NCBI RefSeq assembly: GCF_003050705.1
Contig: NZ_QAOG01000005.1
Coordinates: 124,001-188,000 of the forward strand
Length of the DNA: 64,000 nt
Direction: 5' to 3'
DNA from: Sphingomonas aurantiaca
Lineage (GTDB): Bacteria > Pseudomonadota > Alphaproteobacteria > Sphingomonadales > Sphingomonadaceae
A program made the translations under genes and the position numbers. The notes beneath the pieces were generated by a model. That model ran no database searches, had not been told where the DNA came from, and saw only the letters and a list, made by a program, of their open reading frames with translations. This document shows positions 51,509 through 59,679 of the stretch, piece after piece. Every line of letters starts with the position of its first letter. Position 1 is the first letter of the stretch.

Positions 51509-53533
51509 ATGGGGCGACATTCCAAACACGCTACCGGTGCGCCTCAGTTAGGTATCGCGCGGACGGAACCCTACACGCTTCTTGCGATTGCCCTGGGCGG
51601 CGCGGGATTGCTTGCCTGGTCGGCGGGATATGCGCTGCCCGGAGGGTTTTCCGGCGCGGGCCATGCTGCCAATCCGCTCGCGATGCTTGCCTATATGGCG
51701 CTTGCCGGCGCGGTGATCGGCGGGGGGCGCCGATGGACGAAGCGCCGACGCCTGTTATTTGCGGTTCCGCTGGTCATTCTGACGCTCGCGATGCTCCGCC
51801 AGGCGCTCGACATGGGGTTCGGAGTCCAGTCGGTCCTTGGCGAGGTGTGGGACCGTCCGCGCGCCGCCGCGTTGATCAGCGAAGTCGAGCCGGTAAGCAT
51901 GATCACCGTCGCGACGCTGGCCATGCTCACCGCCGCCGCCGCGATCGCCAACCGCCAGGGCCGCAGCACGACATGGGCGGTCATCGGCCTGACCAGCGTA
52001 GCGATGGGCGTCTCGATCATCTCGGGCATCGCCGTTATCACGCGCGTAGAGGCGGCGGATGCGGCAGCACAAGCCATGCTGCCGGCGCTGCTGCCGGTCG
52101 CGCAGGCCATCCCGATCGGGATCGCGCTGCTGGTGTGGCGCGGGCGGTTCGGCTGGTCGGACATCCTCGCGCTCGGCGCGACCCCCGGCAGGATGTTCCG
52201 TCGTATCTTCCCGATCGTCATACTTGCCCCCGCGCTGATCGCGCTGTTCGACATCTTCATAAGCTTCGGCGAGGTGCTTCCGCAGCTCATCGCCGACATC
52301 GTCATCGCCGGGTGCAATATCGCTATATTCTCGGCGCTGATGCTGTGGTCGATGGCGATGGTGTCGGCTGAGCATGTCGCGCTGGCCGAAGCGACCAAAG
52401 CGATCCGCAGCGAGCGCGAGTCCGAGCTGTTGGAGCAGCACGAGCTGCTGCGGTCGATCCTGCAGACAGTGCCGTCCGCGCTGGTCGTGTTCGACGAACA
52501 GGGCACCATCAAGGCGTTCAGCGCGTCTGCCGAGCGGATCTTCGGCCACGACGCCGATCAGGTGATCGGGTGCAATGTCGAGATCCTGGCGACGGGGCCG
52601 GGCCGCAACTCGATGGCGTCGCACGTCGCGCGGTATCTGGAGACCGGGCTTCACGACGTCTCGGACGGCGCCCGCCCACTTTATGCACGCCGATCCGACG
52701 GCACGACGATCCCGATCGAGCTGCGGCTGGGCGACATGCAGGTCGGGCAGAACCGTATCTTTACAGGCTTCTGGAAAGATATTTCCGGGCGGCTGGCGGA
52801 CGCGGAACGGCTGGCGGCGATACGTGGCGAATTGCTACACGTGTCGCGCTTGAGCGCAATGGGCGAGATGGCGGCGGGGCTTGCGCACGAGCTGAACCAG
52901 CCACTGGCCGCGATGGTCTATTTCCTCGGCGCGATCGAGCATCTGCCCGACGACGACACGCAACGCGAACGCGGACTGGCGCTGATCCGGATGGCGTCCC
53001 AGCAAGCGCTGCGCACCGGCGAGATCATCCGCCGCATGCGCACGTTCACCAGCAACGACGACGCGGAGGCACGTAACGAGCCGATCGCCGAGATCCTCGA
53101 CGACGCGGTCGCAGTGACGTTCCTCGACGGCGGACGGTACGACATCCAGCTCGTCTTCGATATCGACCCGGCCGCGGTCAACGTGCTCGCCGACCGGGTC
53201 CAGATCCAGCAGGTGTTCGTCAACCTGCTCCGCAACGCGATGGACGAGCTGAGCAAATGCCCTCCTGAAAATCGCATGATCACGATCACCACCAAGTTGA
53301 TCGACTCCGAGACGGTGGCGTTCAGCGTCGCCGATACCGGGCCGGGTATCGACGCGACGATGATCGAACAGCTCGGCATGCCGTTCCTCACGACCAAACA
53401 CGGCACCGGCATGGGCCTTGGGCTGTCGATCTCGCGCCGCATCATCGAGGCGCATGGCGGCACACTGACCGCCGCCAACCGACCGGAGGGTGGCGCGATC
53501 TTTCGCTTCACCCTGCCCCATATCGACGTCTAG
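51509..53533 (+). CDS. FixL-like membrane sensor histidine kinase
   Basis: Kinase of 674 residues. The first 290 residues hold about seven or eight hydrophobic helices. A PAS domain (about 305-430) follows (LLRSILQTVPSALVVFDEQG), then a FixL-type dimerisation domain with the phospho-His in AAGLAHELNQPLAAM. The ATPase domain has VFVNLLRNAMDEL (N box), VADTGPGID (G1) and TTKHGTGMGLGLSISRRIIE (G2). There is no haem-binding FixL signature that I can identify. It is 18 bases upstream of a FixJ-like regulator, its likely partner. ATG 51509 is preferred to GTG 51488 for lack of a ribosome site at the latter. Confidence 0.88.
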   Translation: MGRHSKHATGAPQLGIARTEPYTLLAIALGGAGLLAWSAGYALPGGFSGAGHAANPLAMLAYMALAGAVIGGGRRWTKRRRLLFAVPLVILTLAMLRQALDMGFGVQSVLGEVWDRPRAAALISEVEPVSMITVATLAMLTAAAAIANRQGRSTTWAVIGLTSVAMGVSIISGIAVITRVEAADAAAQAMLPALLPVAQAIPIGIALLVWRGRFGWSDILALGATPGRMFRRIFPIVILAPALIALFDIFISFGEVLPQLIADIVIAGCNIAIFSALMLWSMAMVSAEHVALAEATKAIRSERESELLEQHELLRSILQTVPSALVVFDEQGTIKAFSASAERIFGHDADQVIGCNVEILATGPGRNSMASHVARYLETGLHDVSDGARPLYARRSDGTTIPIELRLGDMQVGQNRIFTGFWKDISGRLADAERLAAIRGELLHVSRLSAMGEMAAGLAHELNQPLAAMVYFLGAIEHLPDDDTQRERGLALIRMASQQALRTGEIIRRMRTFTSNDDAEARNEPIAEILDDAVAVTFLDGGRYDIQLVFDIDPAAVNVLADRVQIQQVFVNLLRNAMDELSKCPPENRMITITTKLIDSETVAFSVADTGPGIDATMIEQLGMPFLTTKHGTGMGLGLSISRRIIEAHGGTLTAANRPEGGAIFRFTLPHIDV

Positions 53534-53551
53534 CGCCCACAGGAGAGTCCG

Positions 53552-54172
53552 ATGGCAACCCGCAGCATCTACATCGTCGACGACGACCAGTCAGTCCGCG
53601 CCGGATTACAGAGCCTGCTGGCGACACAACCCAGCCTGATGGTCTTCACGTTTCGATCGGGCGAGGACTTCATGGCGCAGATCGACGAACTGGAGCCCGG
53701 CTGCATCCTGCTCGACTACAACATGCCGGGGATGAACGGGCTCGACGTGCTGGAGGCGATAGCCGATCTGCCAAGCCGGTTCGGCGCCATCATCCTGACC
53801 GGACAGGGCGCGATCTCGGTAGCGGTGCGGGCGTGGAAACTGGGCGCGCTGGATTTCCTCGAAAAGCCCTGCGATCCGGGCCTGCTGTTGCAGGCGGTCG
53901 AGGGCGCGTTCAAGATCATCGAGCAGGATCAGCAAAAGGCCTCGGTCGCCGAACGCGCGCGCAAGAGCGTCGATAGCCTGACGCAGCGCGAGCAGGACGT
54001 GCTGCTCGGCCTGATCGAGGGACGCGCCAACAAGCTGATCGCCTATGATCTCGACATCAGCCCGCGGACGGTGGAGATTCATCGTGCCAAGCTGATGACG
54101 AAGCTCGGCGTGCGCAGCCTGTCCGAGGCGTTGCGCATCGCGTTTGCGGCAGGACTCGTTCCGATCGAATGA
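53552..54172 (+). CDS. FixJ/NarL-type response regulator
   Basis: Response regulator of 206 residues. Receiver domain with IVDDDQSVR acid pocket (Asp11, Asp12), phospho-acceptor Asp55 (CILLDYNMPG), Thr83 (ILTGQG) and Lys105 (FLEKP). The LuxR-type helix-turn-helix is at about 142-200 (LTQREQDVLLGLIEGRANKL, then SPRTVEIHRAKLMTKLGVRS). It follows the FixL-like kinase by 18 bases with AGGAGAG before the ATG, so the two form a two-component system. Regulated genes are unknown. Ends one base before the convergent receiver-like gene. Confidence 0.92.
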   Translation: MATRSIYIVDDDQSVRAGLQSLLATQPSLMVFTFRSGEDFMAQIDELEPGCILLDYNMPGMNGLDVLEAIADLPSRFGAIILTGQGAISVAVRAWKLGALDFLEKPCDPGLLLQAVEGAFKIIEQDQQKASVAERARKSVDSLTQREQDVLLGLIEGRANKLIAYDLDISPRTVEIHRAKLMTKLGVRSLSEALRIAFAAGLVPIE

Positions 54173-54532
54173 TCAGAGCGCCGGCTGGCTTCGCCATCGC
54201 TGGATGATCGGCGGGATCGCAGCCGGGGCACTATGGCGGTCGACCAGCGCGACACCCTCATTTTCGGGGACAGACTCGTGTAGCGTGTGCGCGATGATGA
54301 TCACGAACCCTGTCCAGCACTGATCACGCAACGTCTCCGTCCAGTCGCGCGGTGCCGACGCGATCAACGGCTCTTCGATGACCAGGATCGCCCGGTCGCG
54401 CAGCGTCGCGTCGAGCGTCGGATCGAGATGATCGGCGGTTGAGATCGGCGTTTCGCCGGCCATGGTGAGATATGCCGCAAGAATGGATCGCAAACCAGGA
54501 TCCACGATCGCCAGGATCAGCGGCCGCCGCAT
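54173..54532 (-). CDS. Degenerate stand-alone receiver-like protein
   Basis: Protein of 119 residues with the beginning and length of a response-regulator receiver (PLILAIVDPGLRSILAAYLT). The acidic pair at the end of strand one is reduced to one Asp (Asp11), the phospho-acceptor position is Glu53 (AILVIEEPL) and the strand-five lysine is missing (ALVDRHS). It is therefore unlikely to be phosphorylated. It abuts the FixJ-like gene tail to tail. ATG 54532 is preferred to the GTG four codons earlier. A role as a decoy or constitutive partner is speculation. Confidence 0.5.
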   Translation of the reverse strand: MRRPLILAIVDPGLRSILAAYLTMAGETPISTADHLDPTLDATLRDRAILVIEEPLIASAPRDWTETLRDQCWTGFVIIIAHTLHESVPENEGVALVDRHSAPAAIPPIIQRWRSQPAL

Positions 54533-54608
54533 CGCGTTCAACACCCTTTCACGGATCTGGGGTTCGCATCCTGGAACATCGCAGCCTTATACACACCATT
54601 GTGAGTAT

Positions 54609-54635
54609 AGTTATACCGCAAAATTAAGTATAACT
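54609..54635. promoter_or_regulatory. Inverted repeat in AT-rich gap upstream of receiver-like gene
   Basis: AGTTATAC at 54609-54616 and GTATAACT at 54628-54635 are perfect inverted copies with an 11-base A/T-rich centre. They lie 77 bases upstream of the receiver-like gene in the 364-base gap 54533-54896. This gap is AT-rich in its middle third and shows no gene. A regulator site is likely. Confidence 0.4.
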
Positions 54636-54896
54636 ACCTATTCCGACCCAGTCTTGCACAGTCCCGCTGCGAATATCACGCATTTGCAGCAACCACATAG
54701 AGACCTGACAAGACGTGCTACGCCTTTACCTATTTTTACTATAGCGCGGGTGAATCACCATGGTGCGAACTACGTAATCATCGCATCGCGACAGCTGATC
54801 AGCGGTGCCCCCGATCCATGCGTCAAAGTCCTGTAGCGGATAGGATCGGCAGGCCATCGTTCGTGCCGGGGCGGGTAAAGAGCCTGCGCCGATCAG

Positions 54897-55256
54897 TCAG
54901 CCCGGCAGGCCGGTGCCCGACAACCCGTCGATGATATCGCGGTTGACCGCGATCAGGTCGTCGATCGATTCCTGGCCGACGACGACGTGGCTGGTGAACT
55001 GATCGACCCACAAGGCGAGCGACACAATGCTTGCGCGCATCGCGGGAGGCAGCGCGTTGCCGCTGCTGCCGCAGGCGGATGAGAAGGTGCTCCACAATTC
55101 GCGATTGCGGTGCAGCGGTTCGATCAGCGCGCCGCCGATCCGGCCGGCATCGCGCGCCTGGACCATCTCGCGGGTGATCTCGCACATCAGACGACGCTCG
55201 GCCTGCCGGGGCGTTTCGACGATGCTGCGGGCGCGTTGATAGGCGTTGAGCGACAT
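54897..55256 (-). CDS. flaF: Flagellar biosynthesis regulator FlaF
   Basis: Alphaproteobacterial flagellin regulator of 119 residues, needed for flagellin production and secretion and acting opposite FlbT. The conserved pattern is clear: MSLNAYQRARSIVETPRQAE at the start, RNRELWSTFSSACGSSGNAL in the middle, and ASIVSLALWVDQFTSHVVVG with DDLIAVNRDIIDGL at the end. ATG 55256 has GGAGGA six bases upstream; the ATG two codons earlier directly touches that site. No flbT or flagellin gene is adjacent in this window, unlike the usual arrangement. Confidence 0.88.
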   Translation of the reverse strand: MSLNAYQRARSIVETPRQAERRLMCEITREMVQARDAGRIGGALIEPLHRNRELWSTFSSACGSSGNALPPAMRASIVSLALWVDQFTSHVVVGQESIDDLIAVNRDIIDGLSGTGLPG

Positions 55257-55392
55257 GACCATTCCTCCGGGCTGATACCGCATTCTAGACGGTTCGGCCG
55301 AGGATGTGCGCCCGCACGCGCACTGCGCCGGTCCTCCTATAATGAAAGAGCGCATTTTCTCATCGACTTTCCCAAGCCGAGGACCAGCCCTC

Positions 55393-56610
55393 ATGACCGA
55401 CACGATCCTCGCCTGCGATCTTGCAACCGCGCTCGACGCGCGGCCCGACCTGCGCGTCCTGTCGCTCGACTGTTTCGATACGCTACTCTGGCGCGATACG
55501 CATGCGCCGCAGGACGTATTCGGCGCGCTTGGCGCGCCCAATCCACAACAGCGCGTCTGGGCCGAACAGCGCGCGCGGGGCACCGCAGCGCTTCGACGGC
55601 GGCGCAACGAGGTAGGCATCGCCGAGATCTATGCCGAACTCGCGCCGAACGCGACTGCCGAGGCGCGGGCGGCGATGGTCGCGCACGAACTGGCGACCGA
55701 GGCGCACCACTGTTTCGGCTTCGCGCCGGTGATCGCGCTGATGCAGGCGGCGCGCGCGCGCGGGCTGATGGTGATCATCGTCAGCGACACCTATCTCGAC
55801 AAGCAGCAGCTCGGCGCGCTGATCGCCACCGCGGCGGGCGACGACGTCCGAGCGCTGATCGACCGGATCTTCTGCTCGTCGGAATATGGCGTTTCGAAGG
55901 GTGAGGGTCTGATCGGCAAGGTCGTGGCGGAGTTGCAGCTGCGGCGCGAAACGGTCCTGCATATCGGCGACAACCGCGCCGCGGATCTGATCGCGGGGCA
56001 GAAGGCGGGCGTGCGCGCGCTGCATCTGAAGCAATTCTGCGCGAGCACCGAGCAACGCCTGCGGCTCGAAGCGGCGACGAGCGCGATGATCCACGCGGGC
56101 GGGCCCAATGCGCAGCCACACCGCGCGTCGATCGCGATCGCGGAGCCGGGGATCGACGATCCGGCGGAGCGCCTCGGCTATACCACGATCGGGCCCGTGC
56201 TCCGCGGCTTTGCGGACTGGATCGCGCAGGAGGCGGCGATGCTGCGCGCGTCGTCAGGGCACCGGGTGCATGTCCTGTTCCTGATGCGCGACGGCCATCT
56301 GCCGAAACTCGTCCAGGACGCGGTGGCGCCGGATGCGGACGCGCACGCGATCGAGATCAGCCGCTTCACCGCGACCGCGGCGACGCTTGCGAGCGAGGCC
56401 GACGTGACGCGCTATCTCGAGGGGGATCCGCTTCCAGCGCGCCTACAGCGCCTCGTCGAAGATCGTCACCACGGTCGACGAGATGCTGCAGGAAATGAAC
56501 GCGCTGAAGCGGTGATCGGATCGTGTGACGATCGGGTGGGCGCGCCAGCCCACCCGGCCCTGCCTCGCACGCGGGGCAAAACCGGTGGGGAAACGCGCGC
56601 GTGTCGTTGA
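55393..56610 (+). CDS. HAD-superfamily protein, 3' end lost and fused out of frame to flgE remnant
   Basis: The first 344 or so codons belong to a HAD-family protein: SLDCFDTLLWRD (nucleophile region), VIIVSDTYLDKQQL (motif II) and LHIGDNRAADLIAGQKAGV (motif IV). Then comes a second domain starting ERLGYTTIGPVLRGFADWIA with VLFLMRDGHLP and ISRFTATAATLASEADVTRY. In relatives this second domain continues much further. Here, at about 56425, the sequence switches to the C-terminus of the hook protein gene in another frame, so the last 60 codons are meaningless and run ten bases into flgK. ATG 55393 has GAGGA about nine bases upstream. Probably a pseudogene or truncated protein; misassembly is possible. 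Confidence 0.65.
   Translation: MTDTILACDLATALDARPDLRVLSLDCFDTLLWRDTHAPQDVFGALGAPNPQQRVWAEQRARGTAALRRRRNEVGIAEIYAELAPNATAEARAAMVAHELATEAHHCFGFAPVIALMQAARARGLMVIIVSDTYLDKQQLGALIATAAGDDVRALIDRIFCSSEYGVSKGEGLIGKVVAELQLRRETVLHIGDNRAADLIAGQKAGVRALHLKQFCASTEQRLRLEAATSAMIHAGGPNAQPHRASIAIAEPGIDDPAERLGYTTIGPVLRGFADWIAQEAAMLRASSGHRVHVLFLMRDGHLPKLVQDAVAPDADAHAIEISRFTATAATLASEADVTRYLEGDPLPARLQRLVEDRHHGRRDAAGNERAEAVIGSCDDRVGAPAHPALPRTRGKTGGETRACR
56426..56515 (+). pseudogene. flgE: 3' remnant of flagellar hook gene flgE
   Basis: Reading from 56426, the frame encodes IRFQRAYSASSKIVTTVDEM followed by LQEMNALKR and a stop. This is the conserved C-terminal helix of FlgE-type hook proteins (QRAYxANSKVIxTxDEML). 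Everything upstream of this helix is missing and replaced by the HAD gene; the frame meets a stop at 56405 when read further back. The order flgE-flgK-flgL is usual in many alphaproteobacteria, which supports the identity. FlgG or FlgF tails are similar but fit the context less well. Confidence 0.6.
56533..56556 (+). other. Intercistronic hairpin before flgK
   Basis: CGGGTGGGC pairs with GCCCACCCG around a six-base GCGCCA loop, a nine-base perfect stem between the flgE remnant stop and the flgK start. No U-run follows, so full termination is unlikely; it may protect or process the flagellar mRNA. Confidence 0.5.
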
Positions 56611-58700
56611 ACGAGATCATGTCGGCCGCAATTTCGGGGCTTGCCGCGTCGCAGGCCGGCCTGCGGTCGGTATCCAACAATATCGCCAATGTCGGCACCC
56701 CCGGTTACGCGCGCCAAACCGTCAGCCAGGCGACCGGCGTGGCGGCCGGGCTGGTCAACGGCGTGACGGTCGGTGAACCCGCGCGGATCGCGGACAGCTT
56801 TCTCGAGGCAACCGTGTATCGGCGCGCGGGCGACATCGGATCGGCCACCGTCACTGCCGCCTATCTCGATCGCCTCCAGTCGCTGATCGGCGCGCCGGGG
56901 GCGGAATACGGCCTGCCCGCGCGACTCGACGCGATCGCCTCGTCCGCAGTCGCAATGACGGGCACGCAGACCTCCGCGCAGACCGCCGCAGGGTTCACCG
57001 CCGACGTGCAGGACGCGATCACCTCGATCAACCAGCTCGGCACCGACGTTGCCGGGCTGAAATCCGACGTCCAGTCCGAAGTCGGCCAGTCGGTCGATCG
57101 GATCAACAGTTTGCTGGTGCGGATCAACGACCTCAACGGCAGCGCCGCGCGGCTCGACGGGAATGGCCGCAGTTCGGCCGGCGTTGTCGACCAGCGCATG
57201 TCGGCGATCGAGGAACTGAGCGGGCTGGTGAAGGTGATCGTCCGCGACCAGCCCGATGGCCGCGTGTCGATCGACACCGCATCGGGCATCCCGCTGCTCG
57301 ACAACCGGTTGCGCCAATTGGTGATGCCCGCCTCGTCCAGTTTCGGGCCGCAGACCAACTTTCCGGTGATCGCGCTGCGCTTTGCCGATGGTGGCGCGAC
57401 GGTCGGTGCGGCGACGGGCGACGTGCTCGACTCGGCGGCGGTCGGGGGCAAGCTCGGCGGGCTGCTCGACCTGCGCGACCGCGCACTGCCCGATTTCACC
57501 GAGAAGCTCGGCGTGCTCTTCACTGGGCTGTCGCAGACGCTCAATGCCGCGTCGAACGCCGCCACGACGGTGCCCGCCCCGGCGCAGCTGCTCGGCCGGC
57601 AATCGGGGCTGGTCGGCAGCGATCGGCTGGGGTTCACGGGCTCGGCCGTCTTTGCCGTCACCTCGGGCAAGGGCGCGCTGGTCGCGTCGACGACGATCGA
57701 CTTTTCCGCGCTGGGGCCGACGACCACGGTCAACGCGGCGGTCGCCGCGATCAACACCGGGCTGGGGGGCGCCGCGACCGCGTCCTTTACCGGCGGCATC
57801 CTGTCGATCACCGCGACGGGTGCGGGCAACGGCGTGGTCATCGCGCAGGACCCGACCGCGCCGAGCGACCGGGCGGGCGTCGGCCTGTCGCAATATTTCG
57901 GCATGAACGACCTGATCCGCAGCACCGGCAGCCCGCTGGTGCCATCTGGGTTCATGGCCGCCGATCCGCACGGCTTCGCCAGCGGGCAGTCCGCGCAAAT
58001 CGTGCTGCGCGATGCGTCGGGCCGGGCGATGAGCAGCTACACGATGACCGGGTCTGTCGGGCCGACCTTCGGCGATCTCGTCACTGAGCTGAACGCGAGC
58101 CCGATCGCCGGCTTCGGCAGCTTTGCGATGGACCCCAAGGGGCGCATCCAGTTCTCGCCGAAGCCCAATGTCGGCGGCGCGGTGCTGTCGGTGCCGTCGG
58201 ATACCACCGACCGGTTCGGCTCGGGGCGGTCGTTCTCGAGCATCGTCCAGCTGACCGGCGCGTCGAGCGGAGTCGCGAGCGCAGGCGTGCGCCCCGACAT
58301 TCTCGCAAATGCGGGCAAGCTGGGGCTCGCGCAGCTCCAGACGGGTATCGCGGTCGGGGCAAAGGCGCTGGGGACGGGCGACGTCCGCGGCGCAACGCTC
58401 TACGCCGACCGGCTGGCGGGCCAGGTCGATCTGGGCAAGAACGGAGTCACCTCGACCGCTGCGTTCGCCGCGCATCTGCTCGGCAACGCCGGATCCGCCG
58501 CGGCGCAGGCGAAATCCTCGCTCGACGATGCGACCGCGCGGCGCGACGATGCCGTCAACCGGCGCGACAGCTTCTCCGGCGTCAACATCGACGAGGAGCT
58601 GGCGCAGATGGTCGTGCTCCAGAACAGCTATTCCGCGGCCGCGCGCGTCATCAGCACCGCCAGCCAGATGTACGACACCCTCATTTCGATGATCCGCTGA
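56601..58700 (+). CDS. flgK: Flagellar hook-associated protein 1 (FlgK)
   Basis: Secreted junction protein of 699 residues that connects hook to filament. N-terminal rod/hook motif: ISGLAASQAGLRSVSNNIAN followed by VGTPGYARQ. C-terminal helix: LQNSYSAAARVISTASQMYD. It is at the upper end of FlgK length because of a large variable middle (about 330-560). There is no Sec signal, as expected for export by the flagellar apparatus. GTG 56601 starts the gene; GGGG is about ten bases upstream. The upstream flgE copy is destroyed, so its normal operon promoter may also be missing. Confidence 0.92.
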   Translation: MSLNEIMSAAISGLAASQAGLRSVSNNIANVGTPGYARQTVSQATGVAAGLVNGVTVGEPARIADSFLEATVYRRAGDIGSATVTAAYLDRLQSLIGAPGAEYGLPARLDAIASSAVAMTGTQTSAQTAAGFTADVQDAITSINQLGTDVAGLKSDVQSEVGQSVDRINSLLVRINDLNGSAARLDGNGRSSAGVVDQRMSAIEELSGLVKVIVRDQPDGRVSIDTASGIPLLDNRLRQLVMPASSSFGPQTNFPVIALRFADGGATVGAATGDVLDSAAVGGKLGGLLDLRDRALPDFTEKLGVLFTGLSQTLNAASNAATTVPAPAQLLGRQSGLVGSDRLGFTGSAVFAVTSGKGALVASTTIDFSALGPTTTVNAAVAAINTGLGGAATASFTGGILSITATGAGNGVVIAQDPTAPSDRAGVGLSQYFGMNDLIRSTGSPLVPSGFMAADPHGFASGQSAQIVLRDASGRAMSSYTMTGSVGPTFGDLVTELNASPIAGFGSFAMDPKGRIQFSPKPNVGGAVLSVPSDTTDRFGSGRSFSSIVQLTGASSGVASAGVRPDILANAGKLGLAQLQTGIAVGAKALGTGDVRGATLYADRLAGQVDLGKNGVTSTAAFAAHLLGNAGSAAAQAKSSLDDATARRDDAVNRRDSFSGVNIDEELAQMVVLQNSYSAAARVISTASQMYDTLISMIR

Positions 58701-58710
58701 AGGAACGCTC

Positions 58711-59619
58711 ATGTCCCGCGTCGCCACCATTCCGCTCCAGCGCAGCATGTCGGTTGCGATCCAGCGCGCGCAACAGCTGCTCGCCACCACGCAGCAGCAG
58801 CTGGCGACGGGCAAGAAGGCGCCCGACTATGCCTCGCTCGGCACCGAGGCGGTCCGGACGCTGTCGACGCATTCGCTGATGGCGCAGCAGGACGCCTATG
58901 TCGCGGTCGCGACGCGCGTCGCCACCACGCTGTCGCTCAACGATGCGCATATGGCCACTATCGATAGCGCTGCGAGTACGCTTAAGCAGGAGCTGATGAC
59001 CGCGGTCGGCACTGGCCGCGCGGCGGGTTTAAGCGACAGCATCACCGCGGCGTTCGGCCAGTTCCGCGCGGCGCTCAACGCGAGCGACGGGGGCGGATCG
59101 CTGTTCGGCGGATCGCAGACCGACACCGCGCCGTTCGTGCCCGAGACGCTCGCCGACACGATCGGCATCCCCGCCAGCGCCGCCTTCGCCAATGACGGGG
59201 TGAAGGCGACGGTGCGCGCCGCCGACGGGCTCGACGTCGAATATGGCGTGACCGCGAGCGATATCGGATCGGGGCTGTATGCGGCGTTTCAGACGCTCGC
59301 GGGCGCCGGCGCGATCGGCGACCCGCCGACCGCCGCGCAGCTCGGCATCCTGTCCACTGCGGCGGGACAGATCGATACCGGATTGGAGAGCCTACGCACC
59401 GTCAACGCCGAGAACGGCCGCAAACAGGCGCAGACCGAAACGCTGTCGGTGCGCGCGGGCGATCGCAGCACCTTGTTGCAGGGGATCATCCAGGACAATG
59501 AGGATGCCGATCTGGGCCAGGTGGCCATCGACCTCGCGCAGCAGAAGACGATGCTGCAGGCGAGCTATTCGGTGTTCGCGCAACTCTCCGGGCTCAGCCT
59601 GTCCAGCTATCTGCGCTAG
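58711..59619 (+). CDS. flgL: Flagellar hook-associated protein 3 (FlgL)
   Basis: Flagellin-like hook-filament junction protein of 302 residues. N-terminal helix SRVATIPLQRSMSVAIQRAQ with QQQLATGKKAPDYASLG, and a C-terminal helix region DADLGQVAIDLAQQKTMLQA ending YLR. Together these form the coiled coil that packs with FlgK and flagellin. AAGGAA stands five bases before ATG. It follows flgK by ten bases, so the two are co-transcribed. Confidence 0.9.
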   Translation: MSRVATIPLQRSMSVAIQRAQQLLATTQQQLATGKKAPDYASLGTEAVRTLSTHSLMAQQDAYVAVATRVATTLSLNDAHMATIDSAASTLKQELMTAVGTGRAAGLSDSITAAFGQFRAALNASDGGGSLFGGSQTDTAPFVPETLADTIGIPASAAFANDGVKATVRAADGLDVEYGVTASDIGSGLYAAFQTLAGAGAIGDPPTAAQLGILSTAAGQIDTGLESLRTVNAENGRKQAQTETLSVRAGDRSTLLQGIIQDNEDADLGQVAIDLAQQKTMLQASYSVFAQLSGLSLSSYLR

Positions 59620-59679
59620 CCGCCCGACGGTGGCTGCGCTTGCTTTCCTTGCGGGTTCTTCGCACAGCGCAGCCCTGAG

